Below, piece after piece: positions 50,194 to 60,300 of a DNA stretch of 64,000 bases (the stretch's first letter is position 1; the number at the start of each line of letters is the position of its first letter). The notes beneath the pieces were generated by a model that saw only the letters and a program-made list of their open reading frames with translations, was not told where the DNA came from and did not search any database. This DNA comes from Paracoccus sp. MBLB3053 (GTDB lineage: Bacteria > Pseudomonadota > Alphaproteobacteria > Rhodobacterales > Rhodobacteraceae), in NCBI RefSeq assembly GCF_031822435.1, contig NZ_JAVQLW010000001.1:937501-1001500 (forward strand), given 5' to 3'. The translations under genes were made by a program, and so were the position numbers.

Positions 50194-50366
50194 CGGGTCG
50201 CTTCCTTGGGAAACGACCCGCGAGATCCACGGAGATGGTCCGGTTAGGGTTAGTGCTCACCGTCCCAGTCAGGGTTTACGACCCTTGGGGCTGCCCTCAG
50301 GCCACGGCCCCCCTGACTGTCCCGACACCTCTCTCCACTATCACTCTCGACACTGGACCACCTCCT
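50194..50366 (-). ncRNA. Candidate structured non-coding RNA (6S-like rod), downstream of yhhQ
   Basis: The gap between DUF1003 and yhhQ folds strongly. On the minus strand, 50365-50355 (GGAGGTGGTCC) pairs with 50241-50231 (GGACCATCTCC) as 11 pairs with one G-U; on the plus strand the same site would be an A-C mismatch, favouring the minus strand. Inside, CAGTCAGGG (50319-50311) pairs perfectly with CCCTGACTG (50274-50266), enclosing a GC-rich apical part (GGGGC/GCCCC). The two stems are separated by a large internal bubble, the layout of 6S RNA, but length (about 135-170 nt) and identity are not proven. A further hairpin at 50194-50220 could end the transcript. No coding gene is visible here. 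Confidence 0.4.
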
Positions 50367-50414
50367 TTCAATGTGTTGCCGTATGATCTTAGCGTGCCAC
50401 AACGCGAGTCGCAG

Positions 50415-51029
50415 TCAATGAATTTGCGCACGCTTCTGGATCAAATTTCCGACGATGATCCTGAAGGGCACCAGGGCAAGAATGGCCTGGGCCATTTTGA
50501 CCATCCAATCGGCAACTGCCAAAGAAATCCACAAAGGCTGCGCTGGACCCTGCCCAAGCATGGGAACAATCTCGTTTGCCCAGGAAACGTCATCACCCGG
50601 AAACAAAGGTGTGAGTGCCGTCGAGAAGGCGATGGTGAAAAATACGGCGGTGTCGAGGATCGAGCCGACGATGCTGGCGGCGAGAGGGGGCAACCACCAG
50701 TTGTATTTCCGCAACTTGTTGAAGACGGCAATATCCATCAATTGGGCGGAAAGGAACGCGGCGCCCGAAGCAATGGCGATGCGCAGCGTGGTCTTGTCCA
50801 TGCCCGCGGCCACGACCGAGCAAAGCACCCCGGTGACGAAGCCGGCGAAAACGACCTTGCGCGCGGCGTCGGATCCATAGACCCGGTTCATGATGTCGGT
50901 TACCAGGAATGCGACGGGATAGGTCAGGGCGCCCCAGGTCAGCCAGTCACCAAGCAGGTGCTGGACAAGGATGTTCGAAGCCACCACGACGATGGCCATG
51001 GCGATAACGCCTGGAAGAATGCGGGTCAT
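50415..51029 (-). CDS. yhhQ: Queuosine precursor transporter YhhQ family
   Basis: A 204-residue integral membrane protein with about six membrane helices of the YhhQ (DUF165, COG1738) family. The phrases TYPVAFLVTDIMNRVYG and the GSILDTAVFF/FF segment are typical. YhhQ imports the queuosine precursors preQ0 and preQ1 into the cell for tRNA modification. No other queuosine genes are nearby. The upstream leader contains a hairpin (GCCCCA/TGGGGC, 51064-51081), but no preQ1 aptamer was recognised. Confidence 0.88.
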   Translation of the reverse strand: MTRILPGVIAMAIVVVASNILVQHLLGDWLTWGALTYPVAFLVTDIMNRVYGSDAARKVVFAGFVTGVLCSVVAAGMDKTTLRIAIASGAAFLSAQLMDIAVFNKLRKYNWWLPPLAASIVGSILDTAVFFTIAFSTALTPLFPGDDVSWANEIVPMLGQGPAQPLWISLAVADWMVKMAQAILALVPFRIIVGNLIQKRAQIH

Positions 51030-51111
51030 GTCAGATCCGTTTTTGCAAGGTAGCGGAGACTCGGCCCCACTCGTCTGGGGCAGCGCCGCTTAGGCCTCGT
51101 TGGCCATTCTG

Positions 51112-52125
51112 TCAATCATTTTGAGCATGCGGGACGCCGCGTTTCAGGTCGATCACCCTGAACTCGACCAACTCGGTTCGCTGGAGGCGACTGAAATTGT
51201 CATCCGAAATCATCGTCAGGCGAATGCCCTGACCGTCGTCCCAGACCGCGATCCCTTCGAGATTGTCATATTGCAGCGGCAAGGTGGTGAGCAGGGTTTC
51301 CTCATTCGTCAGGGCCGTTTCGGACAAATCGAAACGCCGGACCCGAGATCGGAACCCAAGCAGCCCCATGAAGTCGCGTTCCAGCAGATAGAAACGCCCA
51401 TCGGGGCCGACATCCGCCCCCACCGCCAACCAGTCGCCCCGACGCGGGATCGAGAAGGGATGATCCCATTCGCCATTGCGGTAACGCCACACCGGGAAGG
51501 GCTTTTCGAGTCCGCCCGATCGTTCCGGTACGGTCAGCAGCGTGCCATCCGGCAGGATCGCGAGTGCCTCGAGGGATGAGTTCCGCTGCAGCGCCCGGAA
51601 ATCTGCGGTTCTTGGCAGGACCTTGGCTGGGGAATCCGGCGCCGTGTGACCCACGACGCGGGTCAGCCCCTCATAGCTGATCCAGATCGTTCCGTCGGGC
51701 CCGATCGCCAGACCTTCGCTGTCGCCCTTCCAGCCGGGCGCGAGATTGCGGCCCTGACTGTCCTTCAGGCGTGATTGCCCGTCCGAATTGATGCCGGTGA
51801 TCCGGCCCTGCTCGTCTCGTGTGATCGTGCCCCATCTGAGAGAGGCGCGGTCGGACAAAACCATGAAACGGGTTCCGCCGTCTTCGATCTCGATGCCGGA
51901 AAACCCGCCGAAGCCGGGCTCATCGAGGTTCCAGCGGTATGTTCCGACATGTTCGACCTCGACCGCTCCCGTCTTGGCGGACATGTCTGGCCCGGCGGCA
52001 CAGGAATGGGACAGCGCGACCAGCACGCCCAGAAATGCCATGGCGACCCCGGTAAGGGGTCGCCTCAGCCAACCTGGGTGTACTTGCGCGCTTCCGCTCA
52101 GCGGGCGGTCGCGACGGCCTGGCAT
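51112..52125 (-). CDS. Phytase-like esterase-fold protein, secreted
   Basis: A 337-residue protein of the 'esterase-like activity of phytase' group: a beta-propeller-like body with repeated motifs such as [47 protein letters not shown] and [27 protein letters not shown] membrane or signal helix lies near residues 27-45. The first 20 or so residues may not be translated, since a later start in frame would place the signal peptide first; the start is uncertain. It overlaps the end of mepA by 28 bp. Confidence 0.75.
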   Translation of the reverse strand: MPGRRDRPLSGSAQVHPGWLRRPLTGVAMAFLGVLVALSHSCAAGPDMSAKTGAVEVEHVGTYRWNLDEPGFGGFSGIEIEDGGTRFMVLSDRASLRWGTITRDEQGRITGINSDGQSRLKDSQGRNLAPGWKGDSEGLAIGPDGTIWISYEGLTRVVGHTAPDSPAKVLPRTADFRALQRNSSLEALAILPDGTLLTVPERSGGLEKPFPVWRYRNGEWDHPFSIPRRGDWLAVGADVGPDGRFYLLERDFMGLLGFRSRVRRFDLSETALTNEETLLTTLPLQYDNLEGIAVWDDGQGIRLTMISDDNFSRLQRTELVEFRVIDLKRGVPHAQND

Positions 52126-52961
52126 TGTCGGGGCATCTCGCTAAGTCGGAAGCTGCGGGGGTGACGATAGTTCGGGTCGGGCGGTACTGGCTTGACCCTG
52201 CTTGGATCGATGCGGTTCTTGATCCACTCGGCGGCTTCTGCGCAACCGTCGCCGGGCGGAGGGGCGTCCTGCTCGCGGCAGATCGAACCCGCAGGGCAGG
52301 CGAGCCGGACATGGAAATGGTAGTCATGGTTGCTGAGCGGGCGCACCTTGCGCAGCCAGGCGCGATTGCCGGTTTCCATCTGGCACATGGCCACCTTGGC
52401 GACCGGGTCGATGAAGATCCGTTCGACGCGGGGGTCGCGGGCAGCGGCGCGGATGATCGCCATATGCGAAGGCGACCAGTTCCGGGATGGCGCGGTCCCT
52501 GCAGAATTGACCACCGAGGCCGAGGAAATGCTTTCGCGCTGCGACGGGGTCAGGTTCAGGCTGCGCGGCGGCAGAAGCCAGATGTCCGCATCAAGCCCCA
52601 TCTGATGGCTGGCATGGCCGCTGACCATCGGGCCGCCCCGAGGCTGGCTCATGTCACCTATATACAGGCCAGGCCAGCCGACTTGCCGGGCTGCCTGCGA
52701 CAGGCCGATCAGGAAATTGACCAGCTCGGGATGCCCCCAGTTTCGGTTGCGCGACAATCGCATCGCCTGCCAGGTCGGGCCGGATTCGGGCAATTGCGCC
52801 GCACCGTTCACGCATCCCTTCGAATAGAAGCCGATCGCAACCGGTTTTCCCCCGGTGGGACCACGTGCGCTGCCGAAGACGTCCTTGGCAAGCGGATCTG
52901 CCGATGCGGGCAGGGCGACCGTGAGCGACAGCACGAATGCGCTCAGGAATTTTCTGATCAC
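52098..52961 (-). CDS. mepA: Penicillin-insensitive murein endopeptidase MepA
   Basis: A 287-residue zinc endopeptidase of family M74 (LAS group). The signal peptide ends near residue 22 (LPASAD). The metal and catalytic ligands appear as [17 protein letters not shown] (histidine and aspartate) and [14 protein letters not shown] (two histidines), in the expected order. It cuts D-Ala-mDAP cross-links in peptidoglycan. The start overlaps the MFS gene's end by 4 bp. Confidence 0.94.
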   Translation of the reverse strand: MIRKFLSAFVLSLTVALPASADPLAKDVFGSARGPTGGKPVAIGFYSKGCVNGAAQLPESGPTWQAMRLSRNRNWGHPELVNFLIGLSQAARQVGWPGLYIGDMSQPRGGPMVSGHASHQMGLDADIWLLPPRSLNLTPSQRESISSASVVNSAGTAPSRNWSPSHMAIIRAAARDPRVERIFIDPVAKVAMCQMETGNRAWLRKVRPLSNHDYHFHVRLACPAGSICREQDAPPPGDGCAEAAEWIKNRIDPSRVKPVPPDPNYRHPRSFRLSEMPRQCQAVATAR

Positions 52962-54316
52962 TGCTCGTATTCCCCTCTTGCTTTGACCCAGCTTAACAAA
53001 ATCAGCGAAAGAAGGAACATCACGATCAGCGGAGAGATGCCAAGCCGCAAGTTCCCGCTGATATCGGTCACGAGGGCAATCAGGAACGGGGCGAGAAAGG
53101 TCGTGGCCTTGCCCGACAGGGCGTAAAGGCCGAACACCTCGGTCGCGCGTTCAGGCGAAGTATGGAAAACGACAAGCGTCCTTCCTGCCGCCTGCAGGAC
53201 ACCGCCGGCACCGCCGATCAGCGCGCCGCACAGGAAGAACAGCGCGTCGGGCAGGCGCGATCCCTCGGCAAGCTCGAACCCCATGATCTGGCTGCGGTCC
53301 ATGCCGATGACGATGGTGCAGACAAGGATGAGTATCAGCGAGCAGACGATGGTCACGGGCTTCGGCCCCCAGCGCCTGTCTGCACGTCCACCAAGCCAGC
53401 AGATGATCGTGGCCGAGACGGCAGCGACGATCCCGAAGATCCCCGACAGGATCACGGGCCAGCCAAGAACCGATGCCGCGTAGATGCCGCCGAAGGCATA
53501 AAGCCCGTTCAGCGCATCGCGCGAGAACATGGATGACAAAAGGAAGGCGGAAAGCGAGCGTCTTTCCCTGAGGCTCAGGATCAGTCGCCAGAGGTCACGC
53601 ATTGCGGACCCAAGCCGAACCGGACGGGAAGATCCTCGCGGCTCGCGGACCCAAAGCGCAAACGGAATCATGAAGACCAGATACCAGATCGCGGTGAAGG
53701 GTCCGACCGCGCGCGTTCCCTCGCGCAATTCCGGGTCGAGCCCCAGGATGGGCCCGATCCCGATGATCGTCCGGCCTGTCTGGGCATTCTCGGCCAGAAG
53801 AGCCAGCATGAGAAACAGCGCGATCACGCCCCCGAGATAGCCGAAGGCGAAGCCCGAGCCGGAAATGCGACCGATTTCTTCCTTCGAGGCCAGTCCCGGC
53901 AGAAGCGCATTCGTGAAGATCGTGGCGAATTCGAGGCCGATCAGGCCCAGGCCAAAGCTGAAAACGATCATGTGCAGATGTGTCTGGCCGGGCATCAGGA
54001 ACCAAAGCCCCCAGGCGCCCAGCACGTAGAAGGCCGAAAAGGCCCAGACCCAGACCAGCCTTCGCCCGCTACTGTCGGCAACCGCCCCGAGGACAGGCGC
54101 CAGCATGGCAATGATAAAGCCGGCGATGGAAAGCCCATAGCCCCATAGCGTCTGGGCGGCGGCGCCCGCAGCCTCGGGGCTCATGCCCTGCGCGGTGTAG
54201 TGGGCGCGGGCCATTTCGGCGTAATAGACCGGAAAGATGAAGGTGGTCAGCAGCGTCGCATAGGGTTGGCTGGCCCAGTCGAAGAACCACCAGCCCCAGA
54301 TCCTCTTTCGCTCCAT
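52958..54316 (-). CDS. MFS transporter of the UMF1 (Atg22-like) family
   Basis: A 452-residue carrier with about 12 membrane helices. The opening RIWGWWFFDWASQPYATLLTTFIFPVYY is the UMF1 family signature; later ISGSGFAFGYLGGV and LSGKATTFLAPF fit the same family. Substrate unknown; relatives include vacuolar amino-acid effluxers in fungi. The ATG at 54316 has a GGGAAGCGGGG site upstream. mepA starts within its last codons. Confidence 0.85.
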   Translation of the reverse strand: MERKRIWGWWFFDWASQPYATLLTTFIFPVYYAEMARAHYTAQGMSPEAAGAAAQTLWGYGLSIAGFIIAMLAPVLGAVADSSGRRLVWVWAFSAFYVLGAWGLWFLMPGQTHLHMIVFSFGLGLIGLEFATIFTNALLPGLASKEEIGRISGSGFAFGYLGGVIALFLMLALLAENAQTGRTIIGIGPILGLDPELREGTRAVGPFTAIWYLVFMIPFALWVREPRGSSRPVRLGSAMRDLWRLILSLRERRSLSAFLLSSMFSRDALNGLYAFGGIYAASVLGWPVILSGIFGIVAAVSATIICWLGGRADRRWGPKPVTIVCSLILILVCTIVIGMDRSQIMGFELAEGSRLPDALFFLCGALIGGAGGVLQAAGRTLVVFHTSPERATEVFGLYALSGKATTFLAPFLIALVTDISGNLRLGISPLIVMFLLSLILLSWVKARGEYEQ

Positions 54317-54364
54317 CCCCGCTTCCCTGCTGGCCCTGTTCCCGCGCATAAGGCCAAAGCAGGG

Positions 54365-54937
54365 TCAGGCTGGCAAGTCGTCTTTCGGGTCTGTCGGGGC
54401 CAAGGCGGGCAGTGCGGGCGGCCAGTCGCGCTGCGCATCCGCCGCGATCCATGACTGGACCCAGCCCGGCAATTCCGGGCTTTCGGCATTGTGGCCGGCC
54501 GCAGCCATGACCTCGGCCGGAGAGACGATGCCCTTGTCCGAGGTGATTGCGGCACGCAGCAGCATGTGGTTGCAGCATTCACCTTTGCGCCAGATGCTCT
54601 GCTCCATATAGAGAAATCTTGCGTCCCAGCCGAGCGATCGCGAAACGATCGTGAACCGATCGAAGCACCGCACCCTGCGACGATAGCGCACCGAATTGCC
54701 TGCAACCGTGATGCCCCAGCGATTTTCTCGCAATGTGTCGATCAGGCCGGTTCGCATCGCCATCGGGATGCGGCCAAGATCGTAAAGCGTGAGCGTCCGG
54801 CCATTGTTCAGCTCGATCCAGGGATCGAGATCCCAAGGCCAGCAGCGATGCGTCGAAACATGGGCATCTACAAGGCCGAGGCGTGGCGATTTGCGGTGTG
54901 TGAACGTCTCATAGGCAAAGCGCAGGATCGGATACAT
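54365..54937 (-). CDS. Thioesterase-like (4HBT_2/THEM6-type) protein
   Basis: A 190-residue hotdog-fold protein. The pattern THRCWPWDLDPWIELNNGRTLTLYDLGR is typical of the acyl-CoA thioesterase-like family in which D-x-x-x-H/N-x-N is preserved (here LDPWIELNNG). Start chosen at the ATG with AAGGGGGA upstream (MYPILRF). No substrate is implied. It lies 48 bp upstream of the MFS gene on the same strand and is divergent from yggT. Confidence 0.75.
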   Translation of the reverse strand: MYPILRFAYETFTHRKSPRLGLVDAHVSTHRCWPWDLDPWIELNNGRTLTLYDLGRIPMAMRTGLIDTLRENRWGITVAGNSVRYRRRVRCFDRFTIVSRSLGWDARFLYMEQSIWRKGECCNHMLLRAAITSDKGIVSPAEVMAAAGHNAESPELPGWVQSWIAADAQRDWPPALPALAPTDPKDDLPA

Positions 54938-55068
54938 CTGTCCCCCTTGTATGGCAGACGGGCTATTCCGACCCGGTGAAGGCGTCAATCCCGACGCTGC
55001 GGCGCGCAGGGTTGCGAAACGGGGGAGGCTGGCTTACCTGTCGCTGACATGCGCAAGGCGAGGATGAA

Positions 55069-55362
55069 ATGGGCACGCTGTTCGAAGCACTGATGCTGAT
55101 ACTGGATGTGATCTGGTTCGTGATGATCGCCCATATCATCATGTCATGGCTGATCAACTTCCAGGTTCTGAACCTGCGCCAGCCGCTGGTCTGGCAGATC
55201 TGGAACGGCCTGAGCCGCGTGCTCGAACCGCTTTACGCGCCGATCCGGTCGGTTCTGCCGAATACTGGCGGGCTCGATCTGGCGCCGCTCGTCGTGTTCA
55301 TCATCATCATCATTGCGCAGCGCGCGCTCGCCAATAACGCCGGCTGGTTTTACGGGTTCTAG
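55069..55362 (+). CDS. YggT family membrane protein
   Basis: A 97-residue protein with two membrane segments (about 6-28 and 70-90), separated by VLNLRQPLVWQIWNGLSRVLEPLYAPIRSVLPN, the YggT (Ycf19) signature. Members are inner-membrane proteins linked to osmotic and cell-shape functions. The ATG is 6 nt after a GAGGA site. recQ begins 2 bp after the stop codon, so the two are very likely cotranscribed. Confidence 0.85.
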   Translation: MGTLFEALMLILDVIWFVMIAHIIMSWLINFQVLNLRQPLVWQIWNGLSRVLEPLYAPIRSVLPNTGGLDLAPLVVFIIIIIAQRALANNAGWFYGF

Positions 55363-55364
55363 GC

Positions 55365-57389
55365 ATGTCGGCCGCCCCGCTGCTGCGGCAGGTCTTCGGC
55401 TTCGACGGGTTTCGCCCGGGCCAGGAAGAGATCGTCGACGCGGTCGCCGAGGGGCGGGACGTGCTGGCGATCATGCCGACCGGCGGGGGCAAGTCGCTTT
55501 GCTACCAGCTTCCCGCACTGATGCGGGAAGGGCTTACGGTGGTCATTTCGCCGCTGATTGCGCTGATGCGCGATCAGGTGCGTGCCCTTACCGAGGCGGG
55601 TGTTGCCGCCGCCGCCCTGACCAGCGGCAATTCCGAGGACGAGAACGCCCAAGTCATGCGCGCATTGACCGCGCGCGAACTGCGCCTGCTCTACATCGCG
55701 CCTGAACGGCTGGCTTCGGGCGCGACGGTGCCGCTGCTACGCCGCGCGGGCGTTCAGGCGATTGCCGTGGATGAAGCCCATTGCGTCAGCCAGTGGGGGC
55801 ATGATTTCCGGCCCGACTACCTGCGGGTCGGCGAATTGCGCAAGGCGCTATCGGTGCCGCTGGCGGCCTTCACCGCAACCGCCGATGCCGAAACCCGTGA
55901 CGAGATCGTGGCCAGGTTGTTCAACGGGGTCGATCCCCAGATCTTCCTGCGCGGCTTCGACCGGCCGAACATCCATCTGGCCTTTCAGCCGAAAGATGGG
56001 CCGCGTCGGCAAATTCTTGATTTCGCGACTGCCCGACGCGGGCAGTCGGGCATCGTTTACTGCGGCACGCGCGCCAAGACCGAAACGCTGGCCCAGGCGC
56101 TGAACGAGGCGGCCTTGCCTGCGGTGGCCTATCACGGCGGAATGGAGGCCGAGCAACGTCGCGCCGTCGAGACCCGCTTTCAACGCGAGGACGGGCTGAT
56201 CGTCACAGCGACAGTCGCCTTCGGGATGGGGATCGACAAGCCGGATATCCGATGGGTCGCCCATGCCGACCTGCCGAAGTCGATCGAAGCCTACTATCAG
56301 GAAATCGGCCGCGGCGGGCGTGACGGCGCCCCCGCCGAAACGCTGACGCTTTACGGCCCTGACGATATCCGTCTACGCCGCGGCCAGATCGACGAGGGGC
56401 TGGCCCCGCATGACCGCAAGGCCGCCGATCACGCGCGGCTGAATGCGCTGCTCGGGCTGGCCGAAAGCCCCACCTGCCGCCGCGTTGCCCTGCTTGGCTA
56501 TTTCGGCGAAACGACCGGGAATTGCGGGAATTGCGATATCTGCGATGCGCCGCCCGAAACCTTCGATGGAACGAAGGATGCGCAAAAGGTCCTTTCGGCG
56601 GTCTTGCGCACCGGGGAAAGCTTTGGCGCGGGGCATATCATCGATGTCCTGATCGGCAACGCGACCGAACGCGTCCAGCAGCGCGGGCATGACCGGATTC
56701 CGACTTTCGGCGTGGGGCGCGACAATTCGCGGTCCCAGTGGCAGGCGATCATTCGCCAGATGCTGGGGCGCGACCTGATCCGCCCCGACCCCGAGCGCCA
56801 TGGCGGCCTGGCGATCACCGCAGCGGCGCATCCCGTCCTGCGTGGCGAGCAAAGCGTGGTCCTGCGGCGGGATCTGGTCAGCCGGGCGCGTCCCTCGGTG
56901 GTGGTGCGCGCGCAGGTCGATGAAGAGGACGCGCCGCTGCTTTCCGCGCTCAAGGCCAAGCGCCGCGCCCTTGCCGAGGCAGCGCGGGTGCCGGCCTATG
57001 TCATCTTCCCCGATCGCACCCTGATCGAGATGGTTCAGTCGCGGCCCCAGACCCTTGACGAGATGGCCCGTGTAAGTGGCGTCGGGACGAAGAAGCTGGA
57101 CAGTTATGGCGAGGAATTCCTGCGCGTGATTGCGGGCGAGGTCGCGCCGATGCATCCGTCGCGCCGGGCTTTGGCAGGTCGTGCCTCGGGCGATCTCTAC
57201 GACCGTCTCGCTGCGGCGCAGGGAAGGCTTGTCAGGGGCGATGACGGCACGGGAAAACCGCTATCGGTCAGCCCCTCGATCCTGCGCAAGATCGCGCAGG
57301 ACCGCCCTCGTGACCTGACCCGCTATCTTGACGCGGCGCGGATCGAGCGTTTTGGAGATGCCTTCCGCGCCGAGATCGACCCGGAATAG
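55365..57389 (+). CDS. recQ: ATP-dependent DNA helicase RecQ
   Basis: A 674-residue 3'-5' helicase. Walker A is MPTGGGKSLCYQLP, the DEAH box AVDEAHCVSQWGHDFRPDY (near residue 135) with the RecQ aromatic loop, followed by helicase motifs IV-VI (GIVYCGTRAKTE and YYQEIGRGGRDG). A zinc-binding domain shows CRRVALLGYFGE...NCGNCDIC, then a winged helix and a C-terminal HRDC domain (about 520-600). It acts in recombination repair. It converges on the RND operon with a 6-bp gap. Confidence 0.95.
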   Translation: MSAAPLLRQVFGFDGFRPGQEEIVDAVAEGRDVLAIMPTGGGKSLCYQLPALMREGLTVVISPLIALMRDQVRALTEAGVAAAALTSGNSEDENAQVMRALTARELRLLYIAPERLASGATVPLLRRAGVQAIAVDEAHCVSQWGHDFRPDYLRVGELRKALSVPLAAFTATADAETRDEIVARLFNGVDPQIFLRGFDRPNIHLAFQPKDGPRRQILDFATARRGQSGIVYCGTRAKTETLAQALNEAALPAVAYHGGMEAEQRRAVETRFQREDGLIVTATVAFGMGIDKPDIRWVAHADLPKSIEAYYQEIGRGGRDGAPAETLTLYGPDDIRLRRGQIDEGLAPHDRKAADHARLNALLGLAESPTCRRVALLGYFGETTGNCGNCDICDAPPETFDGTKDAQKVLSAVLRTGESFGAGHIIDVLIGNATERVQQRGHDRIPTFGVGRDNSRSQWQAIIRQMLGRDLIRPDPERHGGLAITAAAHPVLRGEQSVVLRRDLVSRARPSVVVRAQVDEEDAPLLSALKAKRRALAEAARVPAYVIFPDRTLIEMVQSRPQTLDEMARVSGVGTKKLDSYGEEFLRVIAGEVAPMHPSRRALAGRASGDLYDRLAAAQGRLVRGDDGTGKPLSVSPSILRKIAQDRPRDLTRYLDAARIERFGDAFRAEIDPE

Positions 57390-57395
57390 CGGCCT

Positions 57396-60300
57396 CTAAC
57401 GGTCGGCAGCGGCCCGCGCCAGTTCTTCGGCCGAAGGCATTCCGCCGCCCTCGGGCGGCTTCACGGCGAATATCGCGCAATACAGTGCCGGGACGAAAAC
57501 CAGCGTGACCAGAGTCCCCGCGATGATGCCCCCCATCATGGCATAGGCCATCGGACCCCAGAACACCTGACGCGAGATCGGGATCAGGGCCAGACTTGCC
57601 GCCGCCGCCGTCAGCAGGATCGGGCGCGCGCGGCTGTCGGACGCCTCGAAGACTGCATCCCACTTGCTGTGCCCTTTTGCGATCAACACCTGAATTTCAT
57701 GGACGAGAATGACCGAATTTCGGATCAGGATGCCGATCAGCGCAAGCACCCCCAGGATCGCGACGAAACCCATCGGGACGCCAAAGGGCAAGAGTGTCGC
57801 CACGACACCGATCAGGCCCAAGGGTGCGGCCGCGAACACGATCAGCGACAGGCGGAAACTCTGCATCTGGATCATCACCAGCAAAGCCATCAACAGCAGC
57901 ATGACGGGCACGACCGCCGCGATCGGAGCCTGGCTTTCGCCCGAGGTTTCGACCGTGCCGCCTACCGCGACCTTGACCTGCGCGGGCAAGCCCTTTTCGA
58001 ACTCGGCGACCTTGGTCGAAAGTGCCGAGATGATCGTTGCGGGTTGGTCCCCGGTCGCGATGTCCGCCTTGACCGTAACCGTGGGCATGCCATCGCGCTG
58101 CATGATGAGCGGCTGTTCCGTTCCGTAATCCAGCTGTGCGAGCGAAGCCAGCGGAATGGGCGTGCCGGTTTCGGTCGCCAACTGCAGGTTCTGGATCGAA
58201 TTCAAAGATTGGCGATCGCTTTCCGATCCGCGTGCCAGCACGGTGATGAGGAAGATCCCGTCGCGCAGCTGGGTGATCTCTCGCCCCGAGAAGGTCCCCG
58301 AAAGCGCGCCCGCGATATCCTCGTTCGTGATGCCGACACGGCGCGCCTGATCCTGATTGACCCGCAAGGTGATGACGCGGGCCGGTTCGTTCCAATCCAG
58401 CGAAATGTCGCGAAGTCGCTCTTCGGTCGACATCACTGCCGCCAATCCGCGCGCCTTGTCCCGCGCCTGATTAAGATCGGGTGACGAGACGCGATATTGC
58501 ACGGGCTTGCCGACGGGGGGGCCGATCTCGAGATTCTTGACGTAAAGTTCGGTCCCGATCAGCTCGGTCTTGCCAAACTCGATGAGCCGGGATTTCAACC
58601 TGTCCCGTGCCGCCAGGTCCGCTGTCTGGATCAGCACCTGGCCCATATATGGCCCCGGCGTGGGCACATCCATGGAAAGCACGAAACGCGGCGCGCCGCG
58701 ACCGACGAACGACGTGTAGAACAGCGCATCCTGCTGTTCGGCAAGGAAGGTTTCCAGCCGCGCGATATCCGCGTCGGTCTTTGCGATCGAGGCATTGGCA
58801 CGCTCGGTCACATCGATGATGATTTCGGTCCGGTCCGATGTCGGGAAGAACTGCTGCTGAACGTAGCCCATCCCGAAAACCGAAAGGGCGAAGGCTGCGA
58901 ATGTCACCGTAATGGTGGCCCAGCGGAAGCGCATTCCCATGATCAGAAGGCGATGAAAACCCCGCCGCAGCGGGCCGGCGCGCTGTTCATGCCGTTCGGC
59001 CGAGCGCGCCAGGAAGGTCACGCCAAGCAACGGCGCGAAAAGGACGGCGACGACCCAACTGACCAGCAACGAAACGGCGATCACAACGAAAAGCGAAAAG
59101 GTGAATTCCCCCGCCGCCGAATTGTTCAGTCCGATCGGGATGAAACCGGCAACCGTGACAAGCGTGCCGGTCAGCATCGGAAACGCGATCGAGGTCCAGG
59201 CATAGCTTGCCGCCTTCTCGACGGTTTCGCCGATCTCCAGTCGCGAAATCATCGTTTCGATCGCGATCATCGCGTCATCCACGAGCAATCCCAGCGCGAT
59301 GATCAGCGCACCCAGCGAAATCCGCTGCAAGGTGATGCCGCAGATCTCAAGGATGACAAATGTGATCGCCAGGACAAGGGGGATCGTCAGCGTGACGACG
59401 AAGCCTGCCCGGAAGCCGAGGCTCACGAAACTGACCAGGAGAACGATCGCGACGGCCTCGGCCAATGCGCGGACGAAATGGCCGACCGCATCGTTCACGA
59501 CATGGGGCTGATCGGCGAACTTGGCCATTTCGATGCCGATCGGCAGATCTCGCGCGACACCTGCCATCAGCGCGTCGACTTCCTTGCCGAACTCCAGGAT
59601 GTTTTCACCCTCACGCATCCCGATCTGCAGGCCGATCGCCGCCTTTCCGTTATAGCGGAACATTTCGTCGGGGGGGTCCTGGTAGCCACGGCGCACCTCG
59701 GCCACGTCGCCGATATTGAAGAACCTGTCGCCCACCCGCAGGTTCACCGCAGCGATGGCCTGGGCATCGTCGAACTTGCCGCCAACGCGCAGCAGCACCT
59801 GTTCCGGCCCGGCCTGGACGATGCCCGAAGGCGCAATCGCGTTCTGTGTTGCCAGCGTCTGAACCACCTGGTTGTGGTTCAGGCCAAGTGCGGCCAGCCG
59901 GGCCGAGGAAAACTCGATATAGACCTCTTCCTTGCGGACGCCCAGCAACGCCGTCTTGCCCGCCATGGGCAAAGCCTGGACCTGTTTTCGGATGTTCTCG
60001 ACCCGATCCCGCAGCTCGCGCGGGCTGAACCCGTCCGAGGTGAAGGCATAGATGTTCCCGTAGACATCGCCGAAATCGTCGTTGAACTGGAACCCTCCGA
60101 ATTCCGCAGGAAAGTCGGGCCGGATATCCGACATCATGTTGCGGACACGCTTCCACACCTCGGGCACCTCGGGGCCGCGTATCGTCGGGTCAAGTTCAAG
60201 GTAGACGATCGACTGGCCGGGCATGGTCACCGAGCGCGTGAACTTGAGTTCGTCGAGTTCCTCGAGCTTGGTCTCGATCCGCGTGGTCACCTGATCGAGT

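Noticed and set aside
50297..50353. Tiny minus-strand ORF (18 codons, GTG) behind a very strong AAAGGAGG ribosome-like site
   Set aside because: The purine-rich site is one arm of the 11-bp closing stem of the structured element, and the peptide resembles nothing known. Structure explains the sequence better, but translation cannot be excluded.
51030..51111. Possible preQ1 riboswitch in front of the queuosine precursor transporter
   Set aside because: There is a GC hairpin (51064-51081) and an A-rich stretch before the start codon, but the conserved preQ1 loop and the pseudoknot pairing could not be assembled.
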